Shown piece after piece: positions 1-8,465 of a DNA stretch of 64,000 nt. The notes beneath the pieces are model-generated. The model was not told the DNA's origin, searched no databases, and worked only from the letters and a program-made list of their open reading frames with translations. The stretch is from Candidatus Opimibacter iunctus (GTDB lineage Bacteria > Bacteroidota > Bacteroidia > Chitinophagales > Saprospiraceae): contig JADJVH010000001.1 in NCBI GenBank assembly GCA_016716665.1, positions 124,001 through 188,000 of the forward strand. Reading direction: 5' to 3'. The position numbers were made by a program, and so were the translations under genes. How positions within the stretch are numbered: position 1 is the first letter of the stretch; every line of letters begins with the position of its first letter.

Positions 1-2576
1 GGCAGTTGCAAAAAATGGCTGCCCGCCTCCGCCTCCATTAATCGATTTCGCCAATTCTTTGACGATAGTGCCTGCATGAAACTTCCTGGATTGAACCAGA
101 TCCTCACTGATATACAGTGTCAGTTGGGCCTTTCCGTCACTCCTGGATCCCAGGAGCAGGAAGCTACTTCCTCCCAGTTCGTGGCCCATCTGGAAGATCA
201 ATTGCTTTTAGGAGTTTCTGATCTGAAATTGCTATTTCACTACTGATAAATTTAATACCATTTACCTCCTCAATACTTTTTAGCAAACCTGCCTTGCTTT
301 CAGCTGCCTTGCCCAACTCCACTTCTTCAAGCTGCTGCTTCAGCTCTTTAACTTCTGTAAGCAATTCCTTTACAGCTTTGATCGGATCCGCCGGGTTTTT
401 CAATTCATGCCTGATGAGAGAAAGCTGTTCCAATTGCTCCTGGACAAACTTCTCTGCCCCATCGGCCGTCACCGCTTCAATTCGCCTTACCCCCGCAGCG
501 ACAGCGGACTCTGCAATGATTTTGAAGAATCCTATTCGACCAGTAGAAGAAACGTGGCAACCTCCGCAAAGCTCAATTGAATAAGCCGGGTCAAAAGTTA
601 TCATCCGGACTTTCTCTCCATACTTTTCACCAAACAACATCCTGGCTCCGGATTTTTCAGCCTGGCTGATAGGGATATTCCGATCTTCCTTCAGCCGGAT
701 ATCTTCCCTTATTTTCTGATTGACGATTGTTTCAATTTTTAGGATTTCTTCAGGGGTGACTTTGGCAAAATGTGAAAAGTCAAACCGGAGGTAATCTTCG
801 TTGAGCAATGAGCCTCTCTGTTGGACATGATCCCCAAGCACCTCACGCAGGGCAGCGTGTAACAGGTGCGTTGCTGAATGGTTATTTTCAATCAACCTCC
901 TGCGGGTACTATTGATATGCGTGGTTACAGCAGCAGTTACTTCTTTTGGCATCCTGCCGGTGATATGGATCGGAAGATCATTTTCCTTGATCATATCGGT
1001 GACTTCTATACGCTCATTCCCAAAAGCCAGGTACCCTTTATCCCCTACCTGACCACCTCCTTCGGGATAGAATGAAGTGCGATCAAGTACTAATTGATAA
1101 TGCGTTCCATCCCTGTCTTCCATGCTCCTGTACTTGACGAGTTTTACTCCATCAAGTTGGTCATGGTCATATCCATCAAACACAGGGCTGTCATTGGTCG
1201 GATTGACATCAATCCAATCCCCGGCAGCTACGTTAGCATCTGATCTGGATCTTTGTTTTTGCTCCTGAAGTGCCTTCTCAAATCCCTTCTCGTCAATACT
1301 CCATCCTTTCTCTGAAGCCATCAATCTGGTCAGGTCAATCGGGAAGCCGTAAGTATCATAGAGTTCAAAGGCATCTTTTCCTGAGATTACTGTATTGGTT
1401 GCCTTTAATGTTTCAAATCGCTTGATCCCACCTTCCAATGTCCGTAGAAAAGAAATCTCCTCCTGTTCAATAACTCTCTTGACAAAATCTCTTTGCTCAT
1501 GGAAACCAGGAAAAATATCTTTGAAAAAATCAGCCAATAAAGGCACCAGCCGATGCATGAGTGGTTCTTTGGTATTGAGGAAGGTGTAATAATACCTGAC
1601 AGCCCGCCTCAAGATGCGGCGCAGTACATAGCCCGCCCCTGTATTGGACGGCATCTCTCCGTCAGCTATGCCAAAACTCACAGCACGCACATGGTCTGCC
1701 AGTACACGCATGGCAATATCAGACATCACTTGTCCGGAATAATCATTTCGGTAAGGAATCCCGGTGGCCTGCTCCACATAATGAATCAATGGTGCAAAGA
1801 TGTCTGTATCATAATTTGATGTCTTCCCCTGGATGACACGAACCAAACGCTCAAATCCCATACCTGTATCCACATGCTTTGCAGGCAATGGCTCCAGCGA
1901 ACCATCTGCCTTACGGTTAAACTGCATGAAAACAAGGTTCCAGATTTCGATGACACTTGGATGGCCGATATTGACCAGTTCAGCACCAGGGATGAGTGCA
2001 CGCTCCTCATCTGATCTCAGATCAACATGTATCTCTGAGCAGGGGCCACATGGTCCTGTATCCCCCATCTCCCAGAAATTGTCCTTACGGCTAAAGGATA
2101 AGATGCGTTCATTGGGCATCCATTGCTGCCAGTAACCGCGAGCTTCAGTATCCTCAGGCAGGCCATCCTCCTTATCACCACCAAATACACTCGCATAAAT
2201 CTTGTCCTTGGGCATCTGCAGGCGGACCGTCAGGAGTTCCCAGGCCCAGTCGATTGCTTCTTTCTTAAAGTAATCCCCAAAAGACCAGTTGCCCAGCATC
2301 TCAAACATAGTATGATGGTAACCGTCACGTCCAACTTCTTCAAGATCATTGTGTTTACCACTGACCCTGAGGCATTTCTGTGTATCAGCGATACGTTTGT
2401 GCGTAGGTGGCTTGTGGCCCAGGAAGAAGTCCTTGAAAGGGTTCATCCCTGCATTTGTAAACATCAGGGTCGGGTCATCCTTATTGACCATGGGGGCAGA
2501 GGGTACAATCGTATGCTGTTTTTCCGCAAAAAAAGCTAAGAAACGTACTCCGTATTTCAGTGGCTGATTTGGCCAT
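1..2576 (-). CDS. alaS: Alanine-tRNA ligase, two frameshifts, 3' end off window
   Basis: Cytoplasmic enzyme that charges tRNA-Ala and edits mischarged Ser/Gly. The central frame (164-2491) shows the class II core (TNAGMNPFKDFF, FEMLGNWSFGDYF) and the editing/C-Ala zinc site (HSATHLLHAALR, ELCGGCHVSSTGRIG). The ATG at 2574-2576 opens a canonical N-terminus, MAKSATEIRSTFLSFF, in a different frame. A run of seven A on the plus strand (2528-2534), one more than needed, separates it from AEKQHTIVPSAP. At the other end the open frame stops at 164, but from about base 194 down to base 1 another frame reads QMGHELGGSSFLLLGS and ends in the Gly-rich INGGGGGQPFF motif of the oligomerisation domain. So the gene is nearly complete but carries two apparent one-base insertions, most likely sequence errors. 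Divergent from the M23 peptidase gene. Confidence 0.95.
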
Positions 2577-2689
2577 AATATCCTTTTATTGTGTTTTGTA
2601 CAAATGATTATATTTTATTATATATTCAATGGCCTGAAATCAAGTATATATTGCAGATAAAAAGGATATATAATAAATCGTTAAATGTT

Positions 2690-2719
2690 TTGTAAACAGA
2701 TCCTCAACAACTATCTTCG
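2690..2719 (+). promoter_or_regulatory. Candidate Bacteroidota promoter for the M23 peptidase gene
   Basis: TTG at 2690-2692, then exactly 19 bases, then TATCTTCG at 2712-2719. This fits the Bacteroidota -33/-7 pattern (TTG, 19-21 bases, TANNTTTG) with one mismatch in the -7 element. It would give a leader of about 70 bases before the ATG at 2798. The surrounding 2577-2797 is an AT-rich divergent spacer with no other feature seen. Confidence 0.4.
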
Positions 2720-2797
2720 CAAAACGATCCCCACGTGAACATCTTGAGTAACGCTTTTTAAAAGGCGAGGTCAAAATTAGTCAAATCAGGTTATTTC

Positions 2798-3780
2798 ATG
2801 GCTGGAAAGAAGTACGTTTACAACGAAGCCTCCCTCTCATTCGAGGAATATAAGACTCCGGGCAAATTCAGATTGCTCACCCTGTTCGGTTACCTATGCG
2901 CAACCGTGGTGACTGCTTTTGTTTTCTTTATGTTACACAGCACATATTTCCCCAGTCAGCAGGAGCTGGCCCTTAAGCGGGAAATGGAGCAAATGAAATA
3001 TCACTATGAAAGTGTGACGGAACAATTGGATGAAATGTCTTCTGAACTTGCTGTAGTGCAGGAACGCGACAGGGGTATTCACAGGTTTATGCTTGGCATG
3101 GAACCTATCGACGAAGCTGTCTGGAATGGTGGTGTCGGGGGTAGTGACAAGTACGCCAATTTTGCAAAATTCCCCAACACAGGTCAAATGCTGGTCGCTA
3201 CCCAACAAAAAGTGGATAAGCTGATGCTCCAACTGAAGATCCAGAAAAATTCCCTTGACACTATTCTCTTCAATGCGAATAAGAGGGCAGACATGATCGC
3301 AAGTATTCCGAGTATCAAACCGGTAAGGATAGATCTGCTGAAGAAAAATCTCAATGCAATGTCAGGTTTTGGCATCAGGCTTCATCCTGTGCACAAAGTG
3401 GACAGGATGCATGCCGGAATTGACTTTACTGCACCCATCGGCACCCCGATTCAAGCCACCGGCAATGGCAAAGTCATCAAAGCAGAACATGAACGTGTCG
3501 GATATGGAAACCATGTCATCATTGACCATGGATTTGGCTATGTGACACTCTATGGTCACATGTCCAGTTTTAATGTCAAGGTAGGCGACGTCATCACAAA
3601 GGCCAGACCATTGGTCTGGTAGGCGATACAGGCACTTCAACCGGTCCTCACCTTCATTATGAGGTGCGCTACAAGGGCAATGCTGTAGACCCTGTCACCT
3701 ATGTTCTTGACGATCTCACGCCCCAGGAATATCAACTCCTGGTCGAAAGAGCCGCGCTGGAAAATCAGTCCTTCGATTAG
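2798..3780 (+). CDS. Membrane-anchored M23 family metallopeptidase (frameshifted)
   Basis: Predicted cell-wall hydrolase of the LytM/M23 type, anchored in the inner membrane with its catalytic domain in the periplasm. One N-terminal membrane segment lies at about residues 25-47, followed by a coiled-coil stretch (about 52-85) and then the M23 fold beginning GFGIRLHPV. The first zinc ligands are in MHAGIDF, and the NHVIIDHG and YGHM strands are present. The open frame stops at 3622, but a second frame continues GLVGDTGTSTG and HLHYEVR, which holds the second catalytic HxH motif, to a stop at 3778-3780. A missing G in the run at 3598-3602 (KARPLVW should read KGQTIGLVGD) explains the break. Corrected length is about 327 residues. 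Placement between alaS and a MerR-type gene is, from memory, a common Bacteroidota arrangement. Confidence 0.88.
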
Positions 3781-3784
3781 GAAA

Positions 3785-3833
3785 AGCTATCAGCTATCAG
3801 TCAGCCATCAGCTATCAGCGGCCAGCTATCAGT
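3785..3833. repeat. Heptamer repeats, AGCTATC type
   Basis: Non-coding stretch after the M23 gene built of period-7 units: AGCTATC twice, a short AGTC, then AGCCATC, AGCTATC, AGCGGCC and AGCTATC. No inverted symmetry that would suggest a terminator. Resembles short tandemly repeated repetitive sequences seen in some Bacteroidota and cyanobacteria; function unknown. Confidence 0.75.
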
Positions 3834-3879
3834 TAAGGTTATTTACCATAGGTCAATTGACCTTTGCAAACCCTAATGC

Positions 3880-3960
3880 GCCAACTGCCAACCGCCAACT
3901 GCCAACGCCAAGCTAACCGCCAACGCTAACTGCCCATGCCATTGAATGGGCCAACTGCCT
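3880..3960. repeat. Heptamer repeats, GCCAACT type
   Basis: Second period-7 block in the same spacer: GCCAACT, GCCAACC, GCCAACT, then shorter and diverged copies (GCCAAC, GCTAACC, GCTAACT), ending in a GCCATTGAATGGGCC region with a small inverted repeat. Together with the upstream block it fills most of the 373-base gap 3781-4153, in which no gene is seen. Confidence 0.7.
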
Positions 3961-4153
3961 TACCATAAGTTTGCAATCAGATTGATGGAAAACCCTTATT
4001 TTGAGGAACTAACGCATTATCTATAGGGATTTATCGTTATATTTAAGTCTTTAACAGGAGCAGTTTGGCACTTTTGCAAAAGCAGGCATAGTGAATGGCT
4101 CTTCAAAGGCGATTGCCTGATGATACCTGTTGATTGCAAATTATCAACTGATC

Positions 4154-4498
4154 ATGAAATCGATTGATACCCAAAACCTCGACAAACTCTACTACACCAT
4201 TGGTGAAGTAGCTGAGATGTTTGAAGTCTCCAGATCACTATTGAGATACTGGGAAAATGAATTTTCATTTCTGACACCCCGCAAAAACAGGAAAGGAGAC
4301 CGCCTTTTCACCAAAGAAAATATCCAGCAGATCCAGATTATCTACACCCTGGTCAAGGAAAGAGGGTTTACGCTTGAAGGTGCCAAACAAGAATTGCGAA
4401 AAGAAAAAGGCTCCCTTTCGGAACAAGTAGATCTGGTCGACAGACTGAAATCAGCGTATCAGCGACTCAAAGACCTTGATGACAAACTTTCTTCCTGA
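4154..4498 (+). CDS. MerR-family transcriptional regulator
   Basis: Small 114-residue DNA-binding protein. The N-terminal half is a MerR-type winged helix-turn-helix (YYTIGEVAEMFEVSRSLLRYWE, split around residues 12-36, then FLTPRKNRKGDRLFTKENI). The C-terminal part (about 68-114) is a short predicted helical dimerisation segment without the cysteines or large ligand domain of classical metal- or drug-sensing MerR proteins. An in-frame TTG lies 24 bases upstream, but the ATG at 4154 gives the better N-terminus. Target genes cannot be read from the sequence; the effector is unknown. It stands alone between the repeat spacer and the convergent ABC ATPase gene. Confidence 0.85.
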   Translation: MKSIDTQNLDKLYYTIGEVAEMFEVSRSLLRYWENEFSFLTPRKNRKGDRLFTKENIQQIQIIYTLVKERGFTLEGAKQELRKEKGSLSEQVDLVDRLKSAYQRLKDLDDKLSS

Positions 4499-4513
4499 GT
4501 CCGGCTATTCTTT

Positions 4514-5122
4514 CTATTCAACACTTATACCTGCACTGCAATGTGCTATCTCTACAGGGTCATTTGATGCAATGATAAGCGTCTGATCTGGCCTTAACTT
4601 ATCCAGCAATCCAAAAAACCAGGCTTTACCCTGGACATCAAGATTTGATCCGGGTTCATCAAGTAAAATCAAAGGGCGGTCATCTAGTAACGCGAGTCCA
4701 AGTTTTACTCGCTGTTTCATACCAGAAGAAAAGGATTTTATCTGTCGCTCCGGATGGAATTTATATTCCAGAAGTTTAGCCCAGGCATTGTACTCTCCGT
4801 ATGCTTTTAAGAGTCCAAGCCGTCGATGCAAGTGAAACAACTCAGGCAAGCTGAGTTCTTCTATAACCGTATTATAAGGAGCTACAAAATGTACATACCT
4901 GTATAGTGCATCCTCGCTGACGGAGTGTCCTGCAAGGGAATAACGGATATGTCCTTTGGTAGGCAATAGCCCGCCCGAAATAATCTTCAGCAACGTAGAT
5001 TTACCTGAACCGTTTGCACCAGTAATCGCAAATCTGCTGCCAGTAGGAATCGTGACCGTTAGTTCTGAAAAGACAGGCCTTTGGTTAAATGCTTTACTCA
5101 GCTTTTGTATAGACAGATCCAT
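4514..5122 (-). CDS. ABC-type ATPase, orphan, downstream of lpxA
   Basis: ATP-binding subunit of an ABC system, 202 residues. Walker A (GANGSGKST), the signature region (SSGMKQRVKLGLALL) and Walker B (LILLDEPGSNLD) are intact. There is no membrane segment and no permease gene nearby, so the partner is unknown. The ATG at 5120-5122 lies inside the 3' end of lpxA, giving a 29-base overlap and suggesting translational coupling to the lipid A operon. A longer open frame reaches 5179, but its extra residues do not resemble the family. The position hints at a role in envelope lipid or polysaccharide export, which is inference only. Confidence 0.85.
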   Translation of the reverse strand: MDLSIQKLSKAFNQRPVFSELTVTIPTGSRFAITGANGSGKSTLLKIISGGLLPTKGHIRYSLAGHSVSEDALYRYVHFVAPYNTVIEELSLPELFHLHRRLGLLKAYGEYNAWAKLLEYKFHPERQIKSFSSGMKQRVKLGLALLDDRPLILLDEPGSNLDVQGKAWFFGLLDKLRPDQTLIIASNDPVEIAHCSAGISVE

Positions 5123-5900
5123 TGACCGGGTTGTGTGCTCTGAAACCGCGCATGATGCCTCTTTCAGCCTGATCGACAAAATCCAGGATCAGTTCCTTCT
5201 CAGGCCTGTCCGGAATCGTCTCCTTGATGACAGAAACAGCCTGGGAGATATTATACCCTCTCACAAACAATACACGATAGATATCCTGGATCGCATGGAT
5301 CTGGTCTTGAGTAAATCCTCTACGCTTTAGTCCGGTTACGTTTACACCCACAAAGGACAATGGCTCCCTGGCGGCTTTGACGAAAGGTGGTATATCCTTC
5401 CTTACTAAAGAGCCTCCACCAACCATAACATGATCCCCTATTTTGACAAACTGGTGTACGGCAACTAACCCGCCAATGACTACATGGTGGCCCACATGGA
5501 TATGGCCGGCAAGATTTACATTATTCGCCAGAATGGTATGTGGGCCTACTATACAGTCATGCGCTACATGCACATATGCCATCAACAGGCAATTATCCCC
5601 TATGGCAGTCTTAAAACTAGCCTTAGTTCCGCGATTGATGGTGCAATATTCCCTGATCGTGACATTATTACCGATCTCAAGTGTAGAACTCTCCCCTTCA
5701 AATTTAAGGTCCTGGGGAGAAGCACCTACCACCGCTCCGGGATAGATATTACAATTATTCCCCATGCGCGTCCCGTTGAGGATACTGGCATTGGCCCCTA
5801 TCCTGCAACCATCCCCTATCACTACATCTTCTTCTATTGTAGTAAAGGGTCCTACCTGGACATTTCGCCCGATTTTAGCGTTTCGATGAATATTATTCAT
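5094..5900 (-). CDS. lpxA: Acyl-ACP--UDP-N-acetylglucosamine O-acyltransferase
   Basis: First step of lipid A synthesis: transfers a 3-hydroxyacyl chain from ACP to the 3-OH of UDP-GlcNAc in the cytoplasm. The 268 residues begin with hexapeptide repeats of a left-handed beta helix (IGRNVQVGPFTTIEEDVVIGDG and many I-G-x repeats to about residue 180). The catalytic His region is present in MAYVHVAHDCIVG, followed by the helical C-terminus (LKRRGFTQDQIHAI). The start ATG overlaps the stop of lpxC-fabZ by 8 bases, and its own end overlaps the ABC ATPase start by 29 bases, so the four genes from lpxD onward form one compact minus-strand operon. Confidence 0.97.
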   Translation of the reverse strand: MNNIHRNAKIGRNVQVGPFTTIEEDVVIGDGCRIGANASILNGTRMGNNCNIYPGAVVGASPQDLKFEGESSTLEIGNNVTIREYCTINRGTKASFKTAIGDNCLLMAYVHVAHDCIVGPHTILANNVNLAGHIHVGHHVVIGGLVAVHQFVKIGDHVMVGGGSLVRKDIPPFVKAAREPLSFVGVNVTGLKRRGFTQDQIHAIQDIYRVLFVRGYNISQAVSVIKETIPDRPEKELILDFVDQAERGIMRGFRAHNPVNGSVYTKAE

Positions 5901-7293
5901 GAGGAGGTTGATTACGCACGATCTGTGCTGTTAATTCACTTTCGGAAACCAGTTTATTCCCTACATAAGCTGTGCCATACATGAGGCAGATACCCCTCCT
6001 GACCGCAGATAACAATTCCATCTTGAGGATCAATTGGTCTCCTGGGCTGACTTTGTATTTAAACTTGGTATTATCTATCTTAAGCAGGAGAGTCCCCCAA
6101 TTTTCAGGGTCTTCGACTTTGGATAAGACAAAAACCCCGCCAACCTGAGCCAGCGCTTCTATCTGCAATACGCCTGGAAATATCGAATTACCTGGGAAAT
6201 GGCCCTGGAAAAATGGCTCGTTGAAGGTCACATTCTTCACCCCGACAATATAATTGTCCGTCATCTCTATGATCTTGTCGACCAGTAAAAATGGGTATCT
6301 GTGCGGCAGTAATTTGCGGATCGCCTCGATATCATACAAGGGTGGTTGGTCAGGATCAACCTTCGGGCGGCCTTTGAGTTTACGTTGCTCAACCATTTTC
6401 CTCTTCAGCAACTTAGTAAACTCAATATTTGCCGTGTGGCCCGGTTTACGCGCCACGATCTTTCCTTTGATCGGTCTACCCAACAGTGTAAGATCTCCGA
6501 GTACGTCAAGTAATTTGTGCCTTGCCGGCTCGTTTTCAAATTTTAGGGAAGTGGTATTCAGTATACCCGTCTTCTCTACCTTGATGCTTTGCTTTCCAAG
6601 TTTCTTGGCCAGCCTGTCCAGTTCATCCTGATCCATGAGTCTGTCGGCAATCACGACTGCATTGTCGAGATCTCCACCCTTGATCAGGTTTTGATCAAAA
6701 AGTTGCTCCAGTTCTCTGACAAAAACAAAGGTTCTGCAAGGAGCAATCTGAGTGGCATAATCCTCGATGTGCTGTAAACTGGCATATTGGTGACCCAGGA
6801 TCTGAGAGTTGAAGTCGATCATGGCAGTCACTTCAAATTTATCTCCCGGCAAGGCCAATAACTCAGTTCCGGTCACTTCATCCCTGAAAGATATTGGCTC
6901 TTCTATCTCAAAATACTCACGGTCCGAATCCTGTGCCATAATCCCTGCACCAAGAATTCCCTCCACAAAATCAATCGCACTCCCATCCATGATCGGAATT
7001 TCGGGACCGTTGACTTTGATCAGCACATTATCTACCCCTGTACCTGTCAGTGCAGATAAGACATGCTCAACAGTACTGATCTGGGCTTCTCCGTTTCGTA
7101 TTGTAGTGCCACGGTTAGTAGAAACTACCTGGTTGACATCTGCGGTCAGGATTGGCTGGTCCTTCATATCGACCCGCATAAACCGTATTCCATGATTGAC
7201 CTCGGCGGGTTCAAACTGGATAATAACCGACTTGCCTGTGTGAAGCCCTACTCCCTCCAAACTAAATGACCTGGCTAATGTCTGCTGCTTCAT
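5893..7293 (-). CDS. lpxC/fabZ: LpxC deacetylase / FabZ dehydratase fusion
   Basis: Bifunctional 466-residue protein. The N-terminal part (about 1-305) is LpxC, the zinc-dependent UDP-3-O-acyl-GlcNAc deacetylase that commits the cell to lipid A synthesis. It carries STVEHVLSALTG, HKLLDVLGDLTLLG and the KPGHTAN His motif. The C-terminal part (about 320-466) is FabZ, the 3-hydroxyacyl-ACP dehydratase of fatty acid synthesis, with LLPHRYPFLLVD and the catalytic GHFPGNSIFPGVLQIEAL. This fusion is a known Bacteroidota arrangement that couples the two pathways competing for 3-hydroxyacyl-ACP. Starts within the lpxD stop (ATGA overlap) and overlaps lpxA by 8 bases. Confidence 0.97.
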   Translation of the reverse strand: MKQQTLARSFSLEGVGLHTGKSVIIQFEPAEVNHGIRFMRVDMKDQPILTADVNQVVSTNRGTTIRNGEAQISTVEHVLSALTGTGVDNVLIKVNGPEIPIMDGSAIDFVEGILGAGIMAQDSDREYFEIEEPISFRDEVTGTELLALPGDKFEVTAMIDFNSQILGHQYASLQHIEDYATQIAPCRTFVFVRELEQLFDQNLIKGGDLDNAVVIADRLMDQDELDRLAKKLGKQSIKVEKTGILNTTSLKFENEPARHKLLDVLGDLTLLGRPIKGKIVARKPGHTANIEFTKLLKRKMVEQRKLKGRPKVDPDQPPLYDIEAIRKLLPHRYPFLLVDKIIEMTDNYIVGVKNVTFNEPFFQGHFPGNSIFPGVLQIEALAQVGGVFVLSKVEDPENWGTLLLKIDNTKFKYKVSPGDQLILKMELLSAVRRGICLMYGTAYVGNKLVSESELTAQIVRNQPPHE

Positions 7294-8333
7294 AAGCTTT
7301 CCCCTTTAAGTGCTGCAATTTGTTTCTCCAATTCCGCAATTCTCTTCATATACTCGGGCAATTGCTTGAAAACCGCGTATGACTTAAGATAATCATTATA
7401 ATTGATTGCCGGGTAACCAAACAACCGGCTGCCTTCAGGGAATTTTCCTGTATGAACCCCACTCTGTGCCTGTATTTCAATCCTGTCTGCGATCTGGAGG
7501 TGACCCGCGATACCCACCTGTCCACCAATCCTCGCATGGTTTCCAATACTGGAACTTCCTGCCACTCCAGCCTGGGCGGCGATGACTGTATCTTCTCCTA
7601 CAGTCACATTATGGGCGATCTGCACCAGGTTATCAATCTTCGAACCTCTCCCTATTTTTGTAAAGGTCAGTGTTCCACGGTCGATCACTGCATTTGCACC
7701 TATCTCCACATCGTCTTCAAGGATGACCTTTCCGACATGCTTGATTTTAACATAGCGGCCATTTTCATCGGGCCGGTATCCAAATCCATCACTGCCTATG
7801 ACTGCATTGGCGTGAATGATACACCGCTGGCCAATAATGGTATTCGGATATATCTTAACCCCCGGGTAAATCACCACATCTTCAGCAATCCTGGATCCAT
7901 GGCCTATGTATACGTGAGGATAAACAATGGTTCGGTCGCCAAGGGTTACATCTGACTCTATCACGGCAAAGGCGCCTATAGACACATCTGTAGACGGAAC
8001 AAAATCACTGGATAGTTGGGCCAGATTGGAGACCCCTGGAGAAGGGATTCCATTCTTGCTGAATTTTTCCACAAGGAACATCATCGCCCCGTATACGTTA
8101 TCGACCTTGATCAGGGAAGCCTTCAAAGGGGTGCGGGGAACAAAATCTCTTGCAACAATCAATACGCTGGCCTCCGTAGAATATGCATACTCTTCATATT
8201 TAGGGTTCGCCAAAAAAGTTACTGTACCCGGAATTCCTTTGTCAATCTGTGAAGGTCCGTAGATCTTCATCTCCCCATCACCTATCAGTTCACCCTGGAG
8301 CAGCTCGCACAACTGTGCAGCATTGATTATCAT
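7290..8333 (-). CDS. lpxD: UDP-3-O-acylglucosamine N-acyltransferase
   Basis: Third lipid A enzyme: adds the N-linked 3-hydroxyacyl chain to UDP-3-O-acyl-glucosamine. The 347 residues show the N-terminal uridine-binding domain (LCELLQGELIGDG to about 100), a long hexapeptide left-handed beta helix (about 105-310), the family motif SDGFGYRPDENGRYVKIKHVG with the active-site His region IAHNVTVGEDTVIAAQAGVAGS, and a C-terminal helix (YMKRIAELEKQIAAL). First gene of the lpxD-lpxC/fabZ-lpxA-ABC operon; stop overlaps the next start by four bases. Confidence 0.97.
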   Translation of the reverse strand: MIINAAQLCELLQGELIGDGEMKIYGPSQIDKGIPGTVTFLANPKYEEYAYSTEASVLIVARDFVPRTPLKASLIKVDNVYGAMMFLVEKFSKNGIPSPGVSNLAQLSSDFVPSTDVSIGAFAVIESDVTLGDRTIVYPHVYIGHGSRIAEDVVIYPGVKIYPNTIIGQRCIIHANAVIGSDGFGYRPDENGRYVKIKHVGKVILEDDVEIGANAVIDRGTLTFTKIGRGSKIDNLVQIAHNVTVGEDTVIAAQAGVAGSSSIGNHARIGGQVGIAGHLQIADRIEIQAQSGVHTGKFPEGSRLFGYPAINYNDYLKSYAVFKQLPEYMKRIAELEKQIAALKGESL

Positions 8334-8465
8334 GGCGCAAAATTAACATTCGCGGGATATCTGCACCAGATAAGGATCGATATATTCACCTAAATATTCA
8401 AAATAGAATTGGCTATACATAGAGCCGAATCCTGATATATCATCCAGTCTGTATAATTTTGACCT

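Noticed and set aside
8454..8461. TAATTTTG promoter element right before the TMTC-like gene
   Set aside because: A perfect octamer, but it ends four bases before the ATG, so the start site would fall at or inside the codon, and no TTG lies upstream.
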